NCBI GenBank assembly: GCA_007753675.1
Contig: CP036432.1
Location: forward strand, 904,394 to 968,393
Length of the DNA: 64,000 bases
From: Stieleria magnilauensis
Lineage (GTDB): Bacteria; Planctomycetota; Planctomycetia; Pirellulales; Pirellulaceae
Reading direction: 5' to 3'
Shown here: in pieces, positions 18,190-26,820 of the stretch
How positions within the stretch are numbered: position 1 is the first letter of the stretch
How the letters are laid out: the number at the start of each line of letters is the position of its first letter
Notes under the pieces: model-generated
Told to the model about the DNA's origin: nothing
The model's input: the letters and a program-made list of their open reading frames with translations, nothing else
Database searches by the model: none
Position numbers and translations under genes: made by a program

Positions 18190-18424
18190 TCGTCGGGTCT
18201 GTCGAAAAAACGCGTCAGTGGAGCAGGGATCCCTGGGACGGACGAGGCATTCCGGGGGGGAAGTCCCGTGGGAAATTATCGGCCGCCGGTGTATCGTTCA
18301 TCGGCGTTTCGTTGTGTCCGATCCGCAATTTGCTGGACCGAATCGCACTGAAACCCTAAATCGCCCATTTTGCCAGCCATTTGAGAATTTGCCGCAGGGA
18401 GCGCGTCGACCGGACGCGAAACGG

Positions 18425-18970
18425 ATGCGTATTCTGCTTGATGAGAACCAGTTACAGGCCGGAGTCGAACGACTGGCCATGGAAATCGATCGGTTTTACG
18501 GGGCGCAGCGGCCGCTGACGGTGATCGCGGTGATGACGGGCAGTCTGGTCCTGTTTGCCGATCTGATTCGTCGCCTGTCGATGCCGCAACGAGTTGGCGT
18601 GATCCAGGCGTCGAGTTATCGTGGGGGGACCGAGTCGGGAAAACTGGAGGTCAACGCGAACATGCTGATCGACGTCAAAGATCGCGAGGTGCTGTTGGTC
18701 GATGACATTTTCGACACCGGACGAACGTTGGATCGGTTGTCGGGGATGATCAAGGACCTCGGCGCAAAATCGACCAAGACGGCGGTGTTGTTGCACAAGC
18801 ATCGCGAGCATGCCGTGTCGCTGCGTCCCGACTTTGTGGCGTTTGAAATCCCCGATGAATTTGTGGTCGGCTACGGATTGGATTACTTGGACATGTACCG
18901 CAACCTGCCCTATCTGGCGGTCTTGGAGACGCACGAGATCGAAGCGACGGAGCACAAATCGAAACAGTGA
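18425..18970 (+). CDS. hpt: Hypoxanthine phosphoribosyltransferase
   Basis: Salvages hypoxanthine (and guanine) to nucleotides with PRPP in the cytosol. The 181-residue length from ATG 18425 fits the family; the frame is open 99 codons further upstream but lacks family similarity there. The PRPP-binding motif is VLLVDDIFDTGRTL near residue 91. The region SLVLFADLIRRL corresponds to the loop after the first strand, and ASSYRGGTESGK to the flexible catalytic loop. RPDFVAFEIPDEFVVGYGLD is the base-binding end. The last codons overlap the start of the next gene (GTGA), so it is probably co-translated with two glycosyltransferases, an unusual pairing. Confidence 0.9.
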   Translation: MRILLDENQLQAGVERLAMEIDRFYGAQRPLTVIAVMTGSLVLFADLIRRLSMPQRVGVIQASSYRGGTESGKLEVNANMLIDVKDREVLLVDDIFDTGRTLDRLSGMIKDLGAKSTKTAVLLHKHREHAVSLRPDFVAFEIPDEFVVGYGLDYLDMYRNLPYLAVLETHEIEATEHKSKQ

Positions 18971-20304
18971 GTGGTTTGGAACGCCCCGTCCGTGTTCTGT
19001 TGATCGGTCGACACTTTTGGCCGCACGGGTCGATCGATTCGGCCGGCCATCTGATGGAACTTGCCACCGGCTTGCGGCTGGCGGGGATTCAGGTGTCGGT
19101 CGTGACGCCGAAATATGCCGGCTCCTGGGCCGAAAGGTTTTCGTTTCGCGAATGCCAGGTGTATCGCCCGATTCGCATGTTTCGAACCGGTTGGACCGCC
19201 CGGGGTGACCGCACGGCATCACGCTACATTCGCTACCTCCGTGACTGGATCGAATCCGATCCGACCGCGTGCGACATCGTCTACTGCGACGCCGGTCGTG
19301 AAGAAGCGATCGCGGCGGTCGAAGCCGCTCAGGCGATCGGTGTTCCCTCGGTGGTTCGGCTTTCCGGACACGGCGACATCAGCGATTTCGAATTCTTCAA
19401 ACACAGTCGCATCGGAAAGCGTTGTCGATCGGCCGTGATGGACGCCGCTGCCGTCGTTCTAGACAGCGCCTCGGCCCATCGCCGCTGGCTGGCCGAAGGC
19501 GGCGACAAAACACGGACTCATCGCATTGCCCATGGGGTCGGTCCGACAAAAGAGCAGGGGTTGTCGAGTCTTAAAAATCTTCGCCGGGCGATGTCGCGGA
19601 TCAACGGCGATCTGTTCGTCCCCGACGCCTGCTCGGTCGTGTTGTCGGTCGAACGACTGGATCGAAGTTCGGGCATCATGACACTGGTGAAATCGGCGTA
19701 CCTACTTTCTAATCACATCTCAGGATTGCAGTTTTGGTTGATCGGCGATGGCCCGCTGCGTGAAACGATCTACTCGCGACTGAAAAGCGACGGGTTGCGA
19801 CAATCGATGGCGATGCCGGGCTCGTTCGGATCACCCGACGATGTCTATTCCGCAGCCGACTTGATGGTCCACGTCGGCGACCAGGGCTTTGAGCATCAAG
19901 TCCCGACCGCGATCGCGGCCGGGTTGCCGCTGGTGCTGGCCAATACCGAAACGGCGCGCGAGTTTTTTGGCGTCGGCGAGTCCGATGTCCGGCGGCGGAT
20001 CATCGAGCGTCGAGCCGATGCACTCCAAGCCGACTCAGAAGCCCTCGACGGGGCGCCCGAGCAAGCCGGGGCCTTGGTCTGGTGGTTCGATCCGGCTCGC
20101 CCCAAGACCCTGCGTTTCGCGATCGAGCAGATCGTCGGCAATCTGGAACAGGCTCGCCGACGCGCCCAGCAGACGCGCCGGATCATGCAACGGACCCGAT
20201 CACGTAGCGACTCCATCGAGCGCTATGTCACTCTCTTTCGCCAACTCGCCGCCGGATCGCTCCCGAACCCTTCGCAATCGACGTCGATGGAAAACGCGCA
20301 ATGA
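18967..20304 (+). CDS. Glycosyltransferase, GT4-like
   Basis: A 445-residue sugar transferase with a GT-B fold. GTG 18967 overlaps the hpt stop by four bases. The N-terminal acceptor domain opens RVLLIGRHFWPHGSIDSAGH and includes SVVTPKYAGSWAER. The C-terminal nucleotide-sugar domain has SVERLDRSSGIMTLVKSAYL, then LIGDGPLRETI and the SPDDVYSAADLMVHVGDQGF segment. The usual E-x7-E motif near the end is modified (EHQVPTAIAAGLPLVLANTE). It may act on cell-surface glycan or glycolipid. The following gene overlaps it by four bases and encodes a second GT4 enzyme. Confidence 0.8.
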   Translation: MSGLERPVRVLLIGRHFWPHGSIDSAGHLMELATGLRLAGIQVSVVTPKYAGSWAERFSFRECQVYRPIRMFRTGWTARGDRTASRYIRYLRDWIESDPTACDIVYCDAGREEAIAAVEAAQAIGVPSVVRLSGHGDISDFEFFKHSRIGKRCRSAVMDAAAVVLDSASAHRRWLAEGGDKTRTHRIAHGVGPTKEQGLSSLKNLRRAMSRINGDLFVPDACSVVLSVERLDRSSGIMTLVKSAYLLSNHISGLQFWLIGDGPLRETIYSRLKSDGLRQSMAMPGSFGSPDDVYSAADLMVHVGDQGFEHQVPTAIAAGLPLVLANTETAREFFGVGESDVRRRIIERRADALQADSEALDGAPEQAGALVWWFDPARPKTLRFAIEQIVGNLEQARRRAQQTRRIMQRTRSRSDSIERYVTLFRQLAAGSLPNPSQSTSMENAQ

Positions 20305-21404
20305 AACTTCGAATCGCGCTGATCATTCCGACGATGGACCGAGGCGGTGCCGAAAAACAGCTTGCCTTGTTGGCTGAAAATCTGCCGCGCGACGCATTCG
20401 ACGTGCGTGTCTTCCTGTTGACACGCGACGGTCCGAGAAGCGAATCGCTGAGGCAAGCTGGGATCCCGGTCACCGTGATCGGCAAGCGTTTCAAGGCGGA
20501 TCCGACGGCGTTGTTTCGGCTGCGACGGGCGTTGTCGTATTGGTCGCCCGACCTGGTGCACACCTGGTTGTTTGCCGCCAACAGCTTCGGCCGCGCCGCG
20601 GCGCTGTTGGCCAAGGTTCCGGTGATTGTCGCCAGTGAACGTTGCGTCGACCCCTGGAAAACCTGGTGGCATTTTCGGATCGATCGGTTTCTGGCACGAC
20701 GCTCGGCTGCGATCACGACCAACAGTTCCGGGGTTCAGGAATTTTATACGCGTCATGGCATCGCCTCCGATCTGTTTCATGTCATCCCCAATGGCATTCC
20801 ACCTCGGACGGTGACGCCGATCTCGCGTTCGCAAGCTTTTGAGCGGCTCGGCGTCTCGGTGGAGCGAAAGTTGGTGTTGGCGGTCGGCCGCCTGTGGCCG
20901 CAAAAGCGTTATCGCGATTTGATCTGGGCGGCCGAACTGCTCGCTTGCACGCGTGACGACACCACGTTGGTCGTGATCGGTGACGGTCCCCAAAAAGCTG
21001 AGCTGCTGCGTTTTCGCGACTCCGTCACCATCCCCGAACATGTTCGTTTCGCCGGCGCGCGGGATGATGTGGCCGAACTGCTGCCTCATGCGGATTTGTT
21101 TTGGATCGGCAGCGAGTATGAAGGCCAGAGCAACGCGGTGATCGAAGCCATGCAGGCCGGGATCCCGGTGATCGCTTCGGACATTCCCGGCAATCGAGAT
21201 TTGATCCTCGACGATCAAACCGGACGATTGGTTCCGCTGGGAGACCGCGCCGCGCTGGCCCGCGAATCACTGGATTTGTTCGAGCACCCCGAAGTCGCCG
21301 ATCGGCTGGGGACCGCCGCCAGGGAGCGGATCAAGGACGCGTTTTCGGTCGAAAAAATGGTCCAGCGTCACGCCCAGCTGTACCGAGATCTGGTCTCGCG
21401 ATGA
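20301..21404 (+). CDS. Glycosyltransferase, GT4 family
   Basis: A 367-residue GT-B glycosyltransferase. ATG 20301 overlaps the stop of the preceding gene (ATGA). The N-terminus has IIPTMDRGGAEKQLALLAEN, a typical GT4 Gly-rich start. The donor domain shows LAVGRLWPQKRYRDLIWAAE, VVIGDGPQKAELL, and the EGQSNAVIEAMQAGIPVIAS segment containing the E-x7-E motif. It is the last gene of the hpt-GT4-GT4 operon. Substrates are unknown. Confidence 0.88.
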   Translation: MKLRIALIIPTMDRGGAEKQLALLAENLPRDAFDVRVFLLTRDGPRSESLRQAGIPVTVIGKRFKADPTALFRLRRALSYWSPDLVHTWLFAANSFGRAAALLAKVPVIVASERCVDPWKTWWHFRIDRFLARRSAAITTNSSGVQEFYTRHGIASDLFHVIPNGIPPRTVTPISRSQAFERLGVSVERKLVLAVGRLWPQKRYRDLIWAAELLACTRDDTTLVVIGDGPQKAELLRFRDSVTIPEHVRFAGARDDVAELLPHADLFWIGSEYEGQSNAVIEAMQAGIPVIASDIPGNRDLILDDQTGRLVPLGDRAALARESLDLFEHPEVADRLGTAARERIKDAFSVEKMVQRHAQLYRDLVSR

Positions 21405-21696
21405 TAGTGACGGGAGGCATTCTTTTCGGAAAGACACGCGTTGCCTGGCGAATTGACGGCAAATTCTGATAAGCCATTCCGTTCGTAACGATCAAGCCAA
21501 GGCCGGAGTGACGAAATTGATTTGAAACCGCGGTTTTGCTTCAGTTGCAAGTTGAGTGGCGGCAAAGGACAGATACCATCAGGGCATCGTTGGACGACTC
21601 GGTCAGCCAAACGGTGGCCCTCCGGGGTTGCCAGCGGACCGGTCGACCGATCCTTTGCACCAGCCTAGCTGCCTCCCCCCCTGCCAACCGGTTTAG
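21405..21696. other. Intergenic region, nothing recognised
   Basis: About 290 bp between the glycosyltransferase operon and the next plus-strand gene. No terminator with a T-run and no repeat was noticed. A promoter for the gene at 21697 may lie here. Confidence 0.3.
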
Positions 21697-22254
21697 ATGG
21701 ACATGCGAGAAACCCGCCGACAAACGATCGACGAAGTCGAATTAATGTTGGCCAACGCGCGGCTTCGGGATGAGCTGGAGCCGTACCGTGACGAGTCGAT
21801 CGAATCGTCGATCAACCGAATGTCGCTGCAAGCCGAGAACGAATACTTGGCGTCGATGTTGGCCTGGGAACGTGCACCGGCCCTGCCGATCTCCGACTGG
21901 TTTTCTCCGCCGCTTCACTTGCTGCCGCCCGATGCCTTGGGGGACTCGCAACTGTCGCATCGACTGAAGAAGACGATTCAAAAGTTGTACAGCAAGAACA
22001 TCGTGTTGCGGTGCACCGATCACCTTTGCGACCGAGAACTGTACACGATCATCTATCGCGATATCCTGCCCTGTTGCGAAAAGAAAGTCGACGTCCCGGG
22101 CAAGGCCCTGGAGTGGATGTGCGTCGAAGATACCGAGACTTGGTTGCGTTTCTATGCCACGCCCGTCGAACGACGCCGTTATCAGGAAGAGTTTGACTGC
22201 GAGCTGCCGCCCTCGGAAACGCCCAAGCACAGTCGGCAACTGCCCGGCAATTAG
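21697..22254 (+). CDS. Hypothetical protein, possibly planctomycete-specific
   Basis: A 185-residue soluble protein that I do not recognise. The first 55 residues are charged and helical (EVELMLANARLRDELEPYRD, then INRMSLQAENEYLASMLAWE). A central segment has several Cys and His (LRCTDHLCDRELYTIIYRDI, then LPCCEKKVD) which could bind metal. WMCVEDTETWLRFYATPVER follows. It has no signal peptide. It is convergent with the GT2 gene, 26 bp apart. Confidence 0.65.
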   Translation: MDMRETRRQTIDEVELMLANARLRDELEPYRDESIESSINRMSLQAENEYLASMLAWERAPALPISDWFSPPLHLLPPDALGDSQLSHRLKKTIQKLYSKNIVLRCTDHLCDRELYTIIYRDILPCCEKKVDVPGKALEWMCVEDTETWLRFYATPVERRRYQEEFDCELPPSETPKHSRQLPGN

Positions 22255-22265
22255 GCGGCCACTTT

Positions 22266-22290
22266 TCGCAAGCTGGAAGCTTACGCCACT
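22266..22290. repeat. Dispersed AGTGGCGTAAGCTTCCAGCTTGCGA repeat, minus orientation
   Basis: A single copy of the unit that forms three tandem repeats at 53386-53469; another copy, one base different, is at about 48516-48540. This one lies between convergent genes, overlapping the end of the GT2 frame. Confidence 0.7.
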
Positions 22291-23213
22291 TTGTTGCGCG
22301 CGAGACTCGGTAGGCGGGTGAGCACTCTGCCCGCCCCGGCGACCGCACGCCACAGCCACCCCGCGTTGCGGTAGCGCCACATGCATGCCAGCGCGGCGAT
22401 GCCGTCCTTCCATGTGATTTTCTTGCCCTCCTCATAACTGCGGTACAGGTACCCGGTGGGCACTTCGGCGATCGCGATCCCGCGTTCGGCAATCTTGCCG
22501 GTGATTTCGGGTTCGAATCCGAAGCGGCATTCTTTGATCCGGATCGATCGCACCAATTCGCCTCGAAACGCTTTGTGACAGGTTTCCATGTCCGTCAGTC
22601 GCTGGCCGGTCATGCAATTGCTGATCGCGGTCAGAGCCCAATTGCCCAGCCGATGAAACAGCGACGGATCATCGCTCTGTTCGAGATAGCGCGAGCCGTA
22701 CACGACTTCGGCCTCACCTTGTTGAATCGGCGCGATCACGTCCAACAGGTCGATCGGATCGTACTCGGTATCGGCGTCCTGAATCGCGACGATTTCGCCA
22801 CGACTGTGTCGCATGCCCATCCGGACGGCGGAGCCCTTGCCGTGATTGCGGCCGCGTAACAGGATCGTTCGATCGGCCCGCGATGGCAGCGCCGCCAGCC
22901 ACTGAGCCGTCCCGTCGGTGCTGGCATCATCGACCACGACCGTCTGTGTTCCCTCGGGCATCACCTCGTCGATGCGGTCCAAGATCTTTGGCAGAGTTTG
23001 TCGTTCGTTGAACACGGGAATGATCACGCTCAGACCGAACGCGCTGTTGCGTTCGTCTCCGATGGCCCGGCACGCATGTTCAACCTCCGTCAGCGTCTGT
23101 TCGACTCGGCCGATCACGTCGGAGGGACCTTGTGGCGGGGAGGGCAGCGTGTTCCGATGATCGACGCCTGTGGCGGCCGATTGCGAGAACGTGGGATTCG
23201 ACGGTTGACTCAT
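22281..23213 (-). CDS. Glycosyltransferase family 2 (polyprenyl-phosphate sugar transferase type)
   Basis: A 310-residue GT-A enzyme from ATG 23213; the frame is open to 23297. FGLSVIIPVFNERQTLPKIL starts the Rossmann-like fold, VVDDASTDGT is the nucleotide-binding motif, and QDADTEYDP carries the DxD metal site. DMETCHKAFRGELVR and FGFEPEITGKIAERG resemble dolichol- or undecaprenyl-phosphate mannosyl/glucosyl transferases (DPM1/ArnC type). There are no strong C-terminal membrane segments, unlike ArnC. It is divergent from the membrane protein at 23469. The C-terminal codons overlap a dispersed intergenic repeat. Confidence 0.87.
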   Translation of the reverse strand: MSQPSNPTFSQSAATGVDHRNTLPSPPQGPSDVIGRVEQTLTEVEHACRAIGDERNSAFGLSVIIPVFNERQTLPKILDRIDEVMPEGTQTVVVDDASTDGTAQWLAALPSRADRTILLRGRNHGKGSAVRMGMRHSRGEIVAIQDADTEYDPIDLLDVIAPIQQGEAEVVYGSRYLEQSDDPSLFHRLGNWALTAISNCMTGQRLTDMETCHKAFRGELVRSIRIKECRFGFEPEITGKIAERGIAIAEVPTGYLYRSYEEGKKITWKDGIAALACMWRYRNAGWLWRAVAGAGRVLTRLPSLARNKVA

Positions 23214-23468
23214 GGAGTACGTAGTGTGCTCAAAAAGGTGTTTGGTTGAAAAAAGCGTGCGGCGCAATCGTCCCATTGGCCTGTTTTGCTTGACCAACCG
23301 CGGCGATCACTTACCAGCAATCTGCCGATTGGTCCGTTTGGTCGGATCATCCGGCTGTTTCGCAGAACTCTCGCCGCCTCGCCTCCTCCGTCGCGTCGAG
23401 CGGTTGAAATTGGTACGCTTTACGGACCGATTCGCCTCCCCTCCGACTCCCGGCATCTTCACCCACGC

Positions 23469-24131
23469 ATGTCCATCGAACCGATCTACTTGCTGATCGC
23501 CTTGCTTCCGCTGGTTGCGTATCTGTTGTTGCTGGGGATGATTCGTCTCAGCGGTCGGGTGTTGATCACGACGGGAGGACGGGATATCGCGGCGCTCGGG
23601 TTCTCGGTCGTCGGTTTGGTGGCCATCGGTCCGGGGGAACTTTTTTTTCCCAAGGCGGCGGCCGGCGTGTTTGGCGGCTGGGTGTGGCTTGCCCTGGCGA
23701 CGTTTTACGGCCTGATCATCTCTCTGTTTGCGCTGACCGCACGCCCGCGATTGGTCGTGTACGGGCGGACGCCGGAGCAGATGTTGTCGCCGTTACTCGA
23801 AGCCGCGTTGGAACTCGATTCCGAGGCGACGTGTGATCGAGAGACGCTTCAGGTGTTCCTGCCCCAGCTCCGCGTCCACTTGCGAGCGGCGGGGCATCAA
23901 GCGATCGATTCGACGTCGATTGAATCGTTCGAACCGATCGCGACGAGTGTGTTTTGGGAAAAACTATTGGGGCACTTGAGAGACAAAGCGGAAGTGACGT
24001 CGCCTCCGGCCCCGCGGCGTGGCGGCACGATGATCGTCGTCGCGCTGACGCTGGGATTGTTTGTCGTTTGGCGAGCCATCGCGGAACGACAGCAAGTCGT
24101 CGAAGGTTTCCGCGAATGGCTGTGGCGCTAA
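23469..24131 (+). CDS. Membrane protein of unknown function
   Basis: A 220-residue protein from ATG 23469 (MSIEPIYLLIALLPLVAYLL); the longer frame upstream is not signal-like. There are three hydrophobic segments in the first 95 residues (LLIALLPLVAYLLLLGMIRL, IAALGFSVVGLVAIGPGELF, WVWLALATFYGLIISLFALT) and one near the C-terminus (MIVVALTLGLFVVWRAIAE). A cytoplasmic loop of about 110 residues contains LVVYGRTPEQMLSPLLEAAL. No family is recognised. Confidence 0.65.
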   Translation: MSIEPIYLLIALLPLVAYLLLLGMIRLSGRVLITTGGRDIAALGFSVVGLVAIGPGELFFPKAAAGVFGGWVWLALATFYGLIISLFALTARPRLVVYGRTPEQMLSPLLEAALELDSEATCDRETLQVFLPQLRVHLRAAGHQAIDSTSIESFEPIATSVFWEKLLGHLRDKAEVTSPPAPRRGGTMIVVALTLGLFVVWRAIAERQQVVEGFREWLWR

Positions 24132-24138
24132 CGGCGGA

Positions 24139-24323
24139 TGTTAGCGGAACGGCGCGAGCCGTCCGGTCTCGCTTCAAAAACACCTTGAACAACCGGAGGG
24201 CTCGCGCCCTACCGCTAACAAGCATCACTCCGTTAGGTGTCAAAGGAGAGCGGCAGCGAACCGAGTATCCCGGAGGGATGCCAGCGAGTAGCCGGAGGTC
24301 AGCGAAGCGCCGCCTCCGGGAAG
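24139..24323. repeat. Composite palindromic repeat, copy 1
   Basis: Module 1 is an 82-bp imperfect palindrome: TGTTAGCGGAACGGCGCGAG... (24139-24166) with right arm 24193-24220, 25 of 28 positions paired. Module 2 follows (TCAAAGGAGAGCG, then TATCCCGGAGGGAT) and ends in a hairpin AGCCGGAGGT..CCTCCGG. The same order recurs at 26417-26602. The remaining stretch to 24754 holds further small palindromes but no gene. Confidence 0.85.
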
Positions 24324-24508
24324 CACGTCCCACAATCCCCTCGACCCCGGACGGGGTCGCAGCGAATCAATACGCCGGCGGTGCGGCAGTCTGCGTTCGT
24401 AAACGAGTCGATCGGTGAGCTTGAGCGTGCGGGCTGGCCGGGTCCGAGGGCGCCGACGTCATTTGCTTCGACACCCTTCGGGGTCGCGTCTGACGTGGGA
24501 CCGGATGT

Positions 24509-24540
24509 CCGGAGGTGTCGCTTCGCTCACCTCCGGCTAC
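24509..24540. repeat. CCGGAGGTG hairpin, inverted copy of the composite repeat end
   Basis: CCGGAGGTG (24509-24517) and CACCTCCGG (24528-24536) form a perfect 9-bp stem around TCGCTTCGCT. With the following CTA it is the reverse complement of the last hairpin of the composite repeat (TAGCCGGAGGT..). Confidence 0.7.
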
Positions 24541-24754
24541 TGGCTTGGACCCCGTCGGGGTCATGCCGTGCGCCCAAAACCGCTCAAGCGACAAGGTTTT
24601 GACAAACGCAGGGCCCGTAGGCTCGCGCCAAACGGCTGATCCTCGTTTGCTATCAGGCCGGCTCGCGCCAGCGCGAGCGGCGGCGCTAAATCTCGATCGA
24701 GCGGCATCGGCCGCGAACCCTCCGGTCTTCGTGTCACCGGACGGTTCAGCCGTG

Positions 24755-25198
24755 CTACATCCGCACGCCGACGCTCAGCAGGATGTTGGCGTAGCGTTGC
24801 TGATCGGCCGTTTGGATCGTCAGCACGTGGTCTTCGGTGCTGACCGCTTTATAAAAATCCCATTTCTCGATCGGTTCCAACTCCAGATCCAGGCCTTCGG
24901 ATTTGATCGTCGCCCGGTAGTCGTCCCAGACCGGTGGATCGCCGTCCAAGGCGTAGGGGCCTTCAGTTTCCGTCTTCATCGTCTGGATGGCTTCGACCGG
25001 AATCGCCGACAAGACGGCTTCGAGAACCTGATTGCAGGTCGGGACGCCGGGCATAAGGTTCAAACTGACCAGTTCGGCGCGGGGGCCCCGTTTACTCGCT
25101 GCGGGGTAGTTCCCGTCGGCAATCAGGATCGTGCTGTGGTGTCCCGAGGCAGCCAGGATGGAGGAGATCTGGGGGTGAATCAGTTTGTGGCGTAACAT
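24755..25198 (-). CDS. RbsD/FucU-family sugar mutarotase
   Basis: A 147-residue protein of the family that interconverts sugar anomers or ring forms (D-ribose pyranase, L-fucose mutarotase), a cytosolic decamer in known members. ATG 25198 is preferred because MLRHKLIHPQISSILAASGH is the family start; the frame is open 27 codons upstream into the divergent gene's leader. The conserved His (GHHSTILIADGNYP) and C-terminal tail (ADQQRYANILLSVGV) are present. Length and sequence look nearer FucU than RbsD, but the sugar is not certain. It is divergent from the site-2 protease, 61 bp apart, so regulation may be shared. Confidence 0.82.
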   Translation of the reverse strand: MLRHKLIHPQISSILAASGHHSTILIADGNYPAASKRGPRAELVSLNLMPGVPTCNQVLEAVLSAIPVEAIQTMKTETEGPYALDGDPPVWDDYRATIKSEGLDLELEPIEKWDFYKAVSTEDHVLTIQTADQQRYANILLSVGVRM

Positions 25199-25259
25199 AG
25201 TGTGATGCGGTTGAGGAACAAACGGAATTTTACGGACTTCTTGAACGGGCCGACCCGAC

Positions 25260-26387
25260 GTGTGGCGACGACGACTCAAACTGGGAACTTACTTTCGAAT
25301 CGGCGTCTACGTCCACTGGTCGTTCGCCCTTTTGGTCGCCTACGTCGCCTATGCAGGATACCAGGACGGTGTGATCGGCACGGTTTTCGGAGTCACGTTG
25401 TTGTTGGGCATGTTCTTGTGCGTGACATTGCATGAATACGGCCACGCGTTGATGGCCCGTCGTTTCGGGATCGAAACGTTGGACATCACGCTGTTTCCCA
25501 TCGGCGGCGTCGCCCGTTTGATGAAGATCCCACGCATTCCATGGCAAGAGTTTCTCGTTGCGGTCGCCGGTCCGGCGGTCAACATCGTGATTCTGTTGAT
25601 CTTGGGAACCGTTTTGTTGCTCGTGCCCGGACTAGACCTGCCCTCACTGGGCGAAGTTTTGACGGAGGTCGAAGCAGGCGATCGGGTCATCGAAGTGCTC
25701 AATTCACCAACACCGTTGGGTTACCTGATGTCGATGATGTTGGTCAATACGGCGCTGGTTTTGTTCAACATGATCCCGGCGTTTCCGATGGACGGCGGGC
25801 GTGTGCTGCGAAGTGTCTTGGCGATGGGGATTGAATATCGCCGCGCGACACGGATTGCGTCTTACATCGGCGTCCTGTGCGCGGTCGTGATGGGCGGGTT
25901 GGCGCTGCACCACGGTGCCGTGACCGCGGGGCTGATCGCGGTGTTTATCTGTTACGCGGGCTTGAGCGAAGCGCGACAAGTCGAGGTGATTGAGCCGCTT
26001 CGTGATCTGACGGTCAACGACGCGATGATCCATCAGCCACCCCGGTTGCTGATGGACATGGAACTCGATGAGTTGCTTCCGTCGCTGCGGTCGTGCCCGA
26101 CGACCGCGGTTCCGGTGGTCGGCCAGGACGAATTTGTCGTCGGCATCCTGTCGCTCCAAGACGTCACCGAAGCCGTGGAGCGCGGTGCCGATCCCCGCAC
26201 CACCGTCGGGCAATTGGCTCGTTTTGACGCGCCGGTGCTGTCTCCGGATGAATCGTTGGAATCCGTCGTCACACGGCCCTTGGAAGGCTGCCGCCAATTC
26301 GCCGTTGCCGACGCCAGCGGTCGCTTGATCGGTCTGCTGGATCTGGACACCCTCCGCGTCCGAGCGGGGCTGGCGGCGCAGGGCTGA
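25260..26387 (+). CDS. Site-2-type intramembrane metalloprotease with CBS domains
   Basis: A 375-residue zinc protease of the M50 family (Rip3/SpoIVFB-like) that cuts membrane proteins within the bilayer. The zinc motif HEYGH is at residues 58-62, and the third ligand is Asp178 in PAFPMDGGRVLRS. About six hydrophobic segments lie in residues 10-240. The C-terminus (about 250-370) holds two CBS-like repeats (LTVNDAMIHQPPRLLMDMEL; CPTTAVPVVGQDEFVVGILS; GQLARFDAPVLSPDESLESV), which often sense adenosyl ligands. GTG 25260 is the first start after the divergent gene. No substrate such as an anti-sigma factor is adjacent. Confidence 0.88.
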   Translation: MWRRRLKLGTYFRIGVYVHWSFALLVAYVAYAGYQDGVIGTVFGVTLLLGMFLCVTLHEYGHALMARRFGIETLDITLFPIGGVARLMKIPRIPWQEFLVAVAGPAVNIVILLILGTVLLLVPGLDLPSLGEVLTEVEAGDRVIEVLNSPTPLGYLMSMMLVNTALVLFNMIPAFPMDGGRVLRSVLAMGIEYRRATRIASYIGVLCAVVMGGLALHHGAVTAGLIAVFICYAGLSEARQVEVIEPLRDLTVNDAMIHQPPRLLMDMELDELLPSLRSCPTTAVPVVGQDEFVVGILSLQDVTEAVERGADPRTTVGQLARFDAPVLSPDESLESVVTRPLEGCRQFAVADASGRLIGLLDLDTLRVRAGLAAQG

Positions 26388-26416
26388 CGCCGCCAATGCG
26401 AATCGGGATCTGCAAG

Positions 26417-26602
26417 TGTTAGCGGAACGGCGCGAGCCGTCCGGTGGCGGCCTGGAAAACACTCGAAAAGACCGGAGGGCTCGCGCCCTGCCGCTAACAA
26501 TCAACGCTCTGTCTGGTGTCAAAGGAGAGCGCCAGCGAAGCGGGTATCCCGGAGGGATTTCAGCGAGTAGCCGGAGGTCAGCGCAGCGTCACCTCCGGGA
26601 AG
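26417..26602. repeat. Composite palindromic repeat, copy 2
   Basis: Same module order as 24139-24323. An 83-bp palindrome (arms starting TGTTAGCGG at 26417 and ending CCGCTAACA at 26499) is followed by TCAAAGGAGAGCGCCAGCGA, CCCGGAGGGAT and the final AGCCGGAGGT..CCTCCGGGAAG hairpin. It lies between the protease and the YqiJ-like gene. The rest of the 26388-26820 gap has no gene. Confidence 0.85.
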
Positions 26603-26820
26603 TATATCAGCCGCCTCGCGCCAGCGTGCGGGCTCCTGCGTGAACTCGATTCACCCGGCCTCGCCGGCGCCATGGCCGCCCCGGATGCGATGACGGCAGG
26701 CGGCCGACCGGCGCGAGTTCGTAAGTTTTCCGCTTTCTCGGCAACCCCGCGCCCCTCCGGCGGTCTGAAAATGCCCTACGCTAACGAGTCGGTTTAGGAA
26801 TCGCATGACTCTTGCTGGGC

